DNA from: DASPXY01 sp038227745
GTDB lineage: Bacteria; Planctomycetota; Planctomycetia; Gemmatales; Gemmataceae
Direction: 5' to 3'
Length of the DNA stretch: 14,920 bases
NCBI GenBank assembly: GCA_038227745.1
Contig: JBBRPS010000166.1
Coordinates: forward strand, 1 to 14,920
Positions 1 to 5,695 of the stretch are shown in pieces. The notes beneath the pieces were generated by a model that had not been told where the DNA came from, made no database searches, and saw only the letters and a program-made list of their open reading frames with translations. Both the position numbers and the translations under genes were made by a program. Within the stretch, counting starts at the first letter, position 1. Each line of letters starts with the position of its first letter.

Positions 1-49
1 CCCTCTTTCTTTAGCGCCTCCCGCGTGGGGGCCAGGGAAAGAAAGAGGG
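1..49. repeat. 12-bp perfect inverted repeat with 25-nt spacer
   Basis: Bases 1-12 (CCCTCTTTCTTT) are the exact reverse complement of 38-49 (AAAGAAAGAGGG); the spacer 13-37 is GC-rich. The arms are pyrimidine/purine-pure, so the RNA form is a long stem closing on a G/C-rich loop, like a bidirectional terminator. It starts at the window edge, so the arms may be longer. It lies downstream of the minus-strand gene group that ends near 118, which fits a terminator for that group, though it lacks a separate T tract. Confidence 0.6.
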
Positions 50-117
50 AAAGCGGCGCCGAGCGCCGCACTCCAAAGCACGCCCCCCAGATGCAACGCG
101 GGCTGAACGAACGCGCT

Positions 118-249
118 TTAGCCATGCGGGACCCAGTAATGGCTGTGCGACCGGCAGCGCGGGCCACCCGTCGGGGCAGTGGGCGAACTGAGCCTAACCC
201 GGTCGTCGATCGGGACAGATTTGCCACAATGGGGACATTGCATACGCAT
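118..249 (-). CDS. Small CPHCG zinc-ribbon-like protein (43 aa), hypothetical
   Basis: A short reading frame, bounded by a stop at 271-273 upstream and TAA at 118-120. It starts MRMQCPHCGKSVPIDDRV, the typical opening of small zinc-ribbon proteins. After the first CxxC knuckle (C5, C8) there is no second CxxC, but C32, H35 and H37 could complete a four-ligand zinc site. Two ATG codons (249 and 243) are in frame; no clear Shine-Dalgarno sequence is seen, only a purine run GAGAG about 10 bases upstream of the first. It lies 47 bases downstream of the DUF4058 gene on the same strand and could be its distal operon partner. The second half is low in predicted structure (Pro, Gly, Ser, Thr). It could be a decayed zinc-ribbon gene or chance coding. 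The call rests on the motif alone. The rest of 50-296 holds no other gene I can support. Confidence 0.4.
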   Translation of the reverse strand: MRMQCPHCGKSVPIDDRVRLSSPTAPTGGPRCRSHSHYWVPHG

Positions 250-296
250 GAAGACGGTACTCTCTGCCGGCTAGCGGGTGGCTGTTCGGGGGATCT

Positions 297-1133
297 CTAC
301 GGGTTGCGTCCCTTCCGGGAGGACCGGGGCGGCCGGTCTTTCAGTAAATCGCGCACCCAAACGGCCTCGGCATCCAACAAGGCCGGGGTCAGCGGCCGAG
401 CGTAGTCGATCCGTTCGTCGTAGCGGCCGAGCGAATAGATGCCGTCGAGGAGCGGTTGCAGGTCGAGGCGGAGGTCGGGGTCCGGGGCGAGCAGCGGCAC
501 GGGGATGACCGGCAAGCGGCGCTGAAAGTGGGCCAGCCAGACACGACAGGACGGGGCGTCCTCTGCCCGGCAGACGAGGAGGGTGTACGGGCTGTCCGGC
601 CAGGGGGTGAGCATGGGCATCTTGTGGCCGCCGCGGAGGAGGTCGATCTCGATGAAGTTGGCCCGGCCGAGCAGCATGGCCTGGCGCTTGCGCGCGTACT
701 CCTGCCAGCCTTCGGTGCCCTGTCGTTTGTTGGAAGGCGAGAGGAGCTCGATGCACGTCACCAGGAGGCGTTCCTCGCGCTCCGCGTAAATCTCGACGAA
801 CGCCTCCTCGAACCTCTCGGCGAAGAACGCCTCCATCGGCACGGATTCGGCAGTCTCGGACGGCTCGGCCACCGCCACGCCGCCCTTCTTCTTTCGCGGC
901 CTCTTTCCGGGTGCCGGTTCGGTAATGGTCACGTCGGGCTTGGCAAGCTTTTTCTTCTTGCCGTCTTCCTCCACGAGGACAATGTAGCTCCGCACGGCGG
1001 TATCGATGGTGTAGCCCCGAGGCAGGATCTGCGCGAGGGCCTCATCGATTTTGTGAACGAGCCGGTTGTGGAAGCCTTCCCATAGCCCGCTCGCCTCAAG
1101 GTACGGGTCCATGCCCGGGAACGGTGATTTCAT
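297..1133 (-). CDS. DUF4058 family protein
   Basis: 278 aa. The N-terminus MKSPFPGMDPYLE followed by W18, F21, H22 and R24, the core C-IELLSPSNK (128-136), the IEIDLLRGG segment (161-169) and YDERIDYARP near residues 238-247 are the hallmarks of the DUF4058 family, whose function is unknown. The order PD (66-67), E129, K149 and E162-x-D164 resembles the PD-(D/E)XK-like Uma2 proteins, so a nuclease-like fold is plausible but inferred. A Lys/Arg-rich stretch (59-64 and 77-83) separates the N-terminal part from the core and looks like a family-variable insert. No signal peptide or membrane helix is seen, so it is cytoplasmic. A purine-rich GGAAGGA about seven bases before the ATG supports this start. 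It sits downstream of the kinase gene, separated by 169 bases with two hairpins, so it may be transcribed separately. Confidence 0.9.
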   Translation of the reverse strand: MKSPFPGMDPYLEASGLWEGFHNRLVHKIDEALAQILPRGYTIDTAVRSYIVLVEEDGKKKKLAKPDVTITEPAPGKRPRKKKGGVAVAEPSETAESVPMEAFFAERFEEAFVEIYAEREERLLVTCIELLSPSNKRQGTEGWQEYARKRQAMLLGRANFIEIDLLRGGHKMPMLTPWPDSPYTLLVCRAEDAPSCRVWLAHFQRRLPVIPVPLLAPDPDLRLDLQPLLDGIYSLGRYDERIDYARPLTPALLDAEAVWVRDLLKDRPPRSSRKGRNP

Positions 1134-1150
1134 ATGGCATCCTTCCCTCT

Positions 1151-1177
1151 GGGATGGGCGAATCTATTGCCCACCCT
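1151..1177. repeat. Imperfect hairpin just upstream of the DUF4058 gene
   Basis: TGGGC (1155-1159) and GCCCA (1169-1173) pair around a 9-nt AT-rich loop; after one mismatch the stem continues with GG (1152-1153) against CC (1175-1176). On the minus strand it reads GGTGGGCAAT...GCCCATCC and ends just before the ribosome-binding site of the DUF4058 gene. It resembles short GGGTGGGC/GCCCACC repeats I recall as dispersed in many bacterial genomes. It could also form a 5'-leader hairpin. Confidence 0.4.
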
Positions 1178-1183
1178 ACCGCA

Positions 1184-1226
1184 CCGCCGACGGCCCGGGA
1201 AGCCCGGTTTCCGCGCCCGTCGGCGG
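1184..1226. repeat. 10-bp inverted repeat enclosing a small hairpin
   Basis: CCGCCGACGG (1184-1193) is the reverse complement of CCGTCGGCGG (1217-1226). Inside, CCGGG (1195-1199) and CCCGG (1203-1207) form a second 5-bp stem with an AAG loop. It lies between the stop of the kinase gene and the start of the DUF4058 gene. No T run follows on either strand, so it is at best a processing or attenuation hairpin rather than a classical terminator. Confidence 0.4.
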
Positions 1227-1302
1227 CGCCGAGGGCGAGGCCGAGGGCTGGCTCGCGAGGATTGGCTGGCGCTTCTAACCCGACGCTTGCGGCGGGAGAT
1301 GC

Positions 1303-3726
1303 TCACGTCTGTCCCGGGGGCACCGCCAGCACCACGCGGAAGCCTGCGCAGTCGAGGCGCTCGTCGGGCCGGCGCCGGTAGCGGTAGGCGGCGCGGCAAA
1401 ACCAGCCGTAATAGTTCCAGGCCCCGCCGCGCAGCACGCGCTTCTCCCCGGCCGGCGGCCCCTGCGGATCCTTCTCCGAGCTGTGGTGGTAGCTGTCGTC
1501 GGCGAACCAGTCGGCGCACCACTCGAACACGTTGCCGTGCATATCGTGCAGCCCCCACGCATTCGCCGGGTAGGAGCCGACCTTGCTCGTTCGCTCCAGG
1601 TAAGGCCCCGACACCGCCCTGCCGTAGGGGTGGAAACCGTTGAAGTTCGCCTGCTTCGACGACAGCGAGTCGCCGAGGTGAAAAGGCGTCGTCGTACACG
1701 CCCGGCAGGCGTACTCCCACTCTGCCTCGGTCGGCAGGCGGTAGCGGTGTCCCCAGCGCGTCACCTCCGTCGTTTCCGAGAGGCGGCGGCAGAACTCGAC
1801 CGCGTCCTCCCACGACACCTGCTCGACGGGGTGCTCGGGCGAGCCGCCGTTGCCGGCGTGGAAGCGCGACGGGTTGCGGCCCAGCACCGCCTCGTACTCG
1901 CGCTGCGTCACCGGGTAGACGCCGACATAAAATGGCCGCGCGATTTCGACCGCGTGCTGCGGCCCCTCGTTGAACTGCCGCTCCGACTCGGCAGGCAACG
2001 AGCCCATGCCGAACTTGCCCGCGGGGACCAGGCGCAGGCGCATGCCGATGCTGTTCGTGATCTCGGGCTTCACCTCGGGCGGCGCGGGCAGCTTCTCCAG
2101 CAGGCGGCGCAGGTCGTCGCGGTTCGGCTGCAGTTCCAGTAACGCCTTCACCACGGGTGCGAGGTGCTGGAAGCGCGTGGCGGCGACGGCCTCGCGGATT
2201 TCCCGTTCGAGCCGGGCGGCGCGGTCGCGGCGCTCGCACAGCCGCTGATGCAGTCGGCCGTCGCGCAGGTGCTCGGGGACGCCTTCCAGCAGGCCCACCG
2301 CCGCGGCGTAGTCGTGCTCGGACTCCGCCAGGTGCCGGGCGTGGTCGTGTGCCTCGGCGACGTGCTGGAGCGTGCGCTGCACGGCGGCGGCCAGGTCGTC
2401 CTCCGCGGGTCGGGAGAGAGTGCGCGCCGGCACCATCACCGGCACCGTGACCGGCAGGGCGACGGCCGCCAACAGCTCGGCCAGCTCGGCGGCGTTGCCG
2501 AGCCGGTCCTCGGCGCGCGGCTCGACGCACGCGGCGAGCAGATCGACGGCCTCCTCGCCGAGGCCGCGCTCGCGCAGCCGCCGCAGCCACAGCCGGCCGC
2601 TCGGGGCGCCGCTGCCCAGCTCGCCGGTGAGGATCTGATACCAGATGACGCCGAGCGCGTGAACGTCGTCGCGTGGGTCGGCCGCCTCGCCGCGGAGCTG
2701 CTGCGGTGAGGCGTACAGCGGCGTGCAGGAACCGCGGACCACGCTGGTCAGCCACGGGCTGCGCCCCGTCGGGCCGCGCGCGGCGCCGGCCAGGGCGTGC
2801 GCCGTGGCGAGGCCGCCGATGCCGAAGTCGGCGACCTTCATGCGGACGCCGCCGTTGCCGCGCTGCACGAGGATGTTCGCCGGCTTGAGGTCGCGGTGGA
2901 CGATGGGTGGGTCGAAGCGGTGCGCGAACGCCACCGCCTCGGCCAGCCGCTGCATGACCTGCAGCACCGCCGCGGCCGGCAGCCCGCCCTGGCGCCGCCA
3001 GTCCTGCATCAGGCCGACCAGGTCGCCGCCGGCGACGTACTCGTATTCCAGACACGGCGGATCGACTTCGAGATAGGCCTGCCGCAGCTCGACGATGCCG
3101 GGGTGCTTGCCCTGGCGCAGGACGCGCTCGATGACGGCGGCCTCGTGCCCCAGGAGACGGTCGCGCGCGGCCGCGTCGAGGCAGAACTTGAGGGCGACGA
3201 TCAGGCCGGGGAAGCGCGGGTTGTGCGCCTTCCACACCTCGCCGAAGCCGCCGACGCCGAGCAGTTCCAGCAGCACCCAGGGGACGCCGGCGATCGGGCG
3301 GTCGCCGGCGCGGAAGCGCGGCAGCCGCGCCGGCAGCAGGGCCAGCAGATCTTCGGGGCGGTCGATCACCAGGCCCGCCGGGAGCGCCGTGCCGGACGGG
3401 TCGGCGGGGCGGCGCAGGGACTGCCGCACCGTCGCCGGCAACTGAACGAGGTAGGCGTCGAGGGCGGCGCGGACTTCGGGCGGCTGGTCGGCGGCGACTT
3501 CCGCGACGACCTGCGCCACCTGGGCGCGGACCTCCTCGGCGGTCGCCTGGGCGAGGGCCTGGACCTCGGCGCGGCGCTCGTCGTCGCGGCGCTCGCGCCG
3601 CCACGCTTCGAGGGCGTCGCCGGCCATTTCGCAGAGGACCTCGCCGAGGGGGAGACAGTTGGCGATTGCCTTGAGGCCGTGGTTGACGAGGGCACGGCCG
3701 ACACACCTGAGCAGGCTGAAGACCAT
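1303..3726 (-). CDS. Serine/threonine protein kinase with C-terminal SUMF (FGE-sulfatase-like) domain
   Basis: 807 aa. Residues 1-150 form a helical N-terminal module leading into the kinase. The kinase domain (about 151-420) has the glycine loop LLGVGGFGEVWKA (155-167), ATP lysine K180 (VALK), catalytic loop HRDLKPAN with D279, and metal-binding DFG with D300, so it should be active; the APE motif is replaced by SPQ (340-342). Residues 440-550 are helical, possibly coiled. Residues 557-800 match the SUMF/FGE-sulfatase fold: NSIGMRLRLVPAGKFGMGS, RLPTEAEWEYACRA, GNVFEWCADW, RVLRGGAWN and CAGFRVV. In true formylglycine-generating enzymes two cysteines sit five residues apart; here C777 is kept but the partner position is Tyr772, so oxidation of sulfatase cysteines is unlikely and the domain probably binds a ligand or protein. 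No signal peptide or transmembrane helix is evident. The start ATG has only a weak ribosome site; no better start is seen. Kinase-SUMF fusions are frequent in planctomycetes. Confidence 0.93.
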   Translation of the reverse strand: MVFSLLRCVGRALVNHGLKAIANCLPLGEVLCEMAGDALEAWRRERRDDERRAEVQALAQATAEEVRAQVAQVVAEVAADQPPEVRAALDAYLVQLPATVRQSLRRPADPSGTALPAGLVIDRPEDLLALLPARLPRFRAGDRPIAGVPWVLLELLGVGGFGEVWKAHNPRFPGLIVALKFCLDAAARDRLLGHEAAVIERVLRQGKHPGIVELRQAYLEVDPPCLEYEYVAGGDLVGLMQDWRRQGGLPAAAVLQVMQRLAEAVAFAHRFDPPIVHRDLKPANILVQRGNGGVRMKVADFGIGGLATAHALAGAARGPTGRSPWLTSVVRGSCTPLYASPQQLRGEAADPRDDVHALGVIWYQILTGELGSGAPSGRLWLRRLRERGLGEEAVDLLAACVEPRAEDRLGNAAELAELLAAVALPVTVPVMVPARTLSRPAEDDLAAAVQRTLQHVAEAHDHARHLAESEHDYAAAVGLLEGVPEHLRDGRLHQRLCERRDRAARLEREIREAVAATRFQHLAPVVKALLELQPNRDDLRRLLEKLPAPPEVKPEITNSIGMRLRLVPAGKFGMGSLPAESERQFNEGPQHAVEIARPFYVGVYPVTQREYEAVLGRNPSRFHAGNGGSPEHPVEQVSWEDAVEFCRRLSETTEVTRWGHRYRLPTEAEWEYACRACTTTPFHLGDSLSSKQANFNGFHPYGRAVSGPYLERTSKVGSYPANAWGLHDMHGNVFEWCADWFADDSYHHSSEKDPQGPPAGEKRVLRGGAWNYYGWFCRAAYRYRRRPDERLDCAGFRVVLAVPPGQT

Positions 3727-3780
3727 GGGGATACCGGGTGTTGAATGAGAGACGATGACGTGAACCCGGGCGCAACTCCC

Positions 3781-3809
3781 ACTCTCGCCGAAGGGCCGGC
3801 CGCTGTCAA
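3781..3809 (-). promoter_or_regulatory. Possible sigma-70-type promoter for the kinase gene
   Basis: On the minus strand a perfect TTGACA (3804-3809) is followed after 17 bases by GAGAGT (3781-3786), a poor -10 box (3 of 6). It would start transcription about 48 bases before the kinase ATG. It lies 22 bases past the stop of the upstream small gene, the only gap in which a promoter for the kinase could sit. The consensus -35 is visible; the weak -10 keeps this tentative. Confidence 0.3.
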
Positions 3810-3831
3810 CCGGATGGGGCGTTTTTCACGC

Positions 3832-4263
3832 TCAGGGAATCCAGATGTCCTGGCGCTCGACCAGGATGACGCCCTCCTGGAGTGCGGTTTCGAGTTCCTG
3901 CCGGAGCGCCCGGAAGTAGGCGTCGGCTTCCGGCAGGGGAGCGGTGAGCACCGCGAAATAAGCGTTGTAGTTCACCTCCGGTCCCCGGTTAGCCGCGCTG
4001 GGATCGCGGAGGCCGTATCCAACGGAATTAGGCCGCCGCGTGAACCCGCCGAAGTGCTCGGTAAATAGCTCCTGCAAGTTGGTCAGATCCCTCGCCGTCG
4101 CCTTTTGACGTTTGCGTGGTCTGATCTCTTCGAGAGGGACCGTGATGGTGTAGCGCCAGAGGGCCTCCCCGGGTCCCATGCGCGGCCTGAGTACGCCAGA
4201 GGCGTGCGCATCGAGGGTCCCACGACGGAAGGGTCGCTGTTTGTGCCGCTTCCGTTTCGCCAT
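3832..4263 (-). CDS. Hypothetical protein (143 aa), second gene of a two-gene unit
   Basis: I do not recognise a named family. The N-terminus is strongly basic (MAKRKRHKQRPFRRG), then comes a mixed alpha/beta stretch (WRYTITVPLEEIRPRKRQKA, 36-55) and a region with E, Y and F (VNYNAYFAVLTA), ending in a helix with LRQELETALQEG and the terminus VILVERQDIWIP. The last 40 residues look like one amphipathic helix and a closing beta strand. There is no signal peptide or membrane segment. AGG about four bases before the ATG gives a close-set ribosome site, and the start lies six bases past the stop of the upstream small gene, so translation is probably coupled. The basic N-terminus may bind nucleic acid; that is only a guess. 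Base composition is somewhat lower in GC than the flanking genes. Confidence 0.7.
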   Translation of the reverse strand: MAKRKRHKQRPFRRGTLDAHASGVLRPRMGPGEALWRYTITVPLEEIRPRKRQKATARDLTNLQELFTEHFGGFTRRPNSVGYGLRDPSAANRGPEVNYNAYFAVLTAPLPEADAYFRALRQELETALQEGVILVERQDIWIP

Positions 4264-4269
4264 TACCTG

Positions 4270-4494
4270 TTACCACTCGGGTACGACTTCAAAGGGGATC
4301 CCTTCTCTCAGCAGGGCTTCCAGGTGCGCGCGTGTGACAAGGAATTGATAATCGGGGAAACCGCAGTAGGTTTCGCCCACGTCACCGAGGGCCATGACCG
4401 CCCGTCTCCTCGCTTTCGTATCCGGGATGCGGATGAGTTCTGCGCGGGGAAGGGAGGACTTGTCCAGTTCGTTCTTTTTGCGACGTGAAGGCAT
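4270..4494 (-). CDS. Hypothetical protein (74 aa), first gene of a two-gene unit
   Basis: No family recognised. The protein starts with a charged stretch (MPSRRKKNELDKSSLPRAEL), then IRIPDTKARRRAVMALGDV, a short core with ETYCGFPDYQFLVT (41-54) and a helix AHLEALLREG followed by the closing strand IPFEVVPEW. The composition and protein-like alternation of hydrophobic residues support real coding. AGGAG (minus strand, about six bases before the ATG) is a good ribosome site, and a TATAAT box lies 31 bases upstream of the start, so this is the first gene of its transcript. Its size and its tight coupling to the 143-aa gene look like a two-gene module, as in small regulatory or toxin-antitoxin pairs, but no toxin or antitoxin motif is seen. 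Confidence 0.72.
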   Translation of the reverse strand: MPSRRKKNELDKSSLPRAELIRIPDTKARRRAVMALGDVGETYCGFPDYQFLVTRAHLEALLREGIPFEVVPEW

Positions 4495-4524
4495 GTCGGT
4501 CTCCTGGTTGTCGAGAACGCTCGC

Positions 4525-4553
4525 ATTATACCCCTGGCGCGAACCCGCGTGGA
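4525..4553 (-). promoter_or_regulatory. Sigma-70-type promoter of the two-gene unit
   Basis: The minus strand has a perfect TATAAT (4525-4530) in a GC-rich setting where such a hexamer is rare. Seventeen bases upstream is TCCACG (4548-4553), a weak -35 (3 of 6). Transcription would start near 4518 and leave a leader of about 24 bases containing CAGGAGA before the ATG at 4494. The location between a convergently oriented set of same-strand genes fits an independent promoter. Confidence 0.5.
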
Positions 4554-4586
4554 AGAGCGTTCCGGGATCGGCCCGCCGCCGATGGC

Positions 4587-5567
4587 TCAGGCGCCCTCTG
4601 CCGGGAGTGGCTCGGCAGTCGCGGGGCGCGGCGCCAGGGCGTCGGCGATGAACGTGTCCACGAGGAGTTGGCCGAAGTGGTAGAACACCAGCGGCAGGAC
4701 GGCCAGCGGATACGTCGCCTGGAAGTAGCGCTCGAAGAGCAGCAGCGCCACGGGCAGTGTCTTCTGACTGCCCGCGAAAGCGACCGCCATCTGGCTCGGG
4801 CGGTCGAACCCCAACCGCCGACTACCCCACAACCCGCCCCCCAGCGCCGCCAGGTGGACGCCGACACACGCGGCCGCCGTCAGGAGCACCGACAGCCCGG
4901 ACACGCCCAGCGGCCCCTCCTCCAGCCGCGCGCCGACGTTCGCCGCCGCCTTGAGCAGGATGATGAGGACGAGGAGCTGCGCGACGACGCCGACCGGGGT
5001 CTTGCACCGCGCCGCCGCCCGCGCCAGCGCCGCGGGGACCCGGCAGGCCTGCCCCAGTCCGACCGGCAGGACGAGCGTCAGCAGCAGGTCGAGCATCATG
5101 GCGGGGGTGTCCACCGCCACCGCGGTGTCCGTGGCCAGGCGCAGCCACGTCGGCGTGACCAGCCAGCTCGTCGCGGTGGTGGCGAGGATGACGAGCAGCG
5201 CCGCCGCCTCGTCGCCGCCGGCCCGCCGCGTCCAGAGCACGCACGAGGCCAGCGTGCAGGGCACGCTCGTCATGAGGAGGAGACCGATACGAAAAGGGTC
5301 AGGAAGGAGCGCGCCGGCGAGCCAGCCGAGGGCGGGGAGGAAGGCGTAGCTGACGGCGACGGCCCACAGCACCGGACCGGGGGCGGCGGCCACGCGCGCC
5401 AGGCTGCGGCCGGGTAGGGTCCAGGCCATCAGGAACAGCGCGGCGGCGATCACCAGCCGCGGGTCGAGCGTGCCGACCCAGGCGAACATCTCCGGCCGCC
5501 GCACCGCCAGCAGTCCGCCGCCGACCAGCGTCAGGAGGAACCAGCGCCGGGCGAGGAATGCCTTCAT
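4587..5567 (-). CDS. Bile acid:sodium symporter (BASS)-family transporter
   Basis: 326 aa with about nine or ten hydrophobic segments spread over the length, typical of the BASS/SBF-like fold (usually 310-340 aa). The N-terminal half carries the crossover region SVPCTLASCVLWTRRAGGDEAA (101-122) and the C-terminal half the second one, AFAGSQKTLPVALLLFE (263-279), the two inverted-repeat signatures in which Na+ and substrate sites lie in known members. It is an inner-membrane, probably sodium-coupled importer of organic anions; the substrate is not predictable. The C-terminus after 310 is a short soluble Pro/Ala tail. The ATG at 5567 opens directly on a hydrophobic helix; no strong ribosome site is seen, only a G-rich run. 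It stands alone, with a palindromic repeat region upstream. Confidence 0.88.
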   Translation of the reverse strand: MKAFLARRWFLLTLVGGGLLAVRRPEMFAWVGTLDPRLVIAAALFLMAWTLPGRSLARVAAAPGPVLWAVAVSYAFLPALGWLAGALLPDPFRIGLLLMTSVPCTLASCVLWTRRAGGDEAAALLVILATTATSWLVTPTWLRLATDTAVAVDTPAMMLDLLLTLVLPVGLGQACRVPAALARAAARCKTPVGVVAQLLVLIILLKAAANVGARLEEGPLGVSGLSVLLTAAACVGVHLAALGGGLWGSRRLGFDRPSQMAVAFAGSQKTLPVALLLFERYFQATYPLAVLPLVFYHFGQLLVDTFIADALAPRPATAEPLPAEGA

Positions 5568-5582
5568 GACAGCAGCCCCCGA

Positions 5583-5695
5583 CGCGGCCGGGATGCCTGA
5601 ACTTCACGGACAACATGGGCGATACAAGCCCGACGCGCCAGCGAGGGGTCCCCTCGCTGGCGCGTCGGGCTTGTATCGCGCCGCGGCCGGGATGC
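5583..5695. repeat. 30-bp-arm palindrome bracketed by a 14-bp direct repeat
   Basis: Bases 5619-5648 and 5650-5679 are perfect reverse complements (30 bp arms, one-base centre), giving a near-perfect cruciform. The 14-mer CGCGGCCGGGATGC occurs on both sides, at 5583-5596 and 5682-5695, the second copy ending one base before the stop codon of the lipoprotein gene. In one frame the palindrome reads YKPDAPARG and in another LARRASEG, a repeat family I recall as dispersed in planctomycete genomes. The flanking direct repeat looks like a duplication made on insertion or by slippage. The element lies between the lipoprotein gene and the transporter, both on the minus strand, and could end the lipoprotein transcript. 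Confidence 0.8.

Noticed and set aside
25..405. 126-codon plus-strand open frame at the window start
   Set aside because: No family features; runs into the 3' end of the DUF4058 gene antisense; unlike composition of real proteins.
1130..3775. 881-codon open frame on the minus strand overlapping the kinase gene in another frame
   Set aside because: The translation is almost only Arg, Pro, Ala and Gly; the kinase and SUMF motifs are all in the other frame.
4105..4488. 127-codon plus-strand open frame
   Set aside because: Antisense to the two small minus-strand genes, which have a promoter, ribosome sites and better protein-like sequence.
3727..4600. Known toxin-antitoxin or defence system around the small gene pair and kinase
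   Set aside because: No toxin fold, antitoxin DNA-binding motif, nuclease or NTPase characteristic of a described system could be recognised; kept only as an unknown module.
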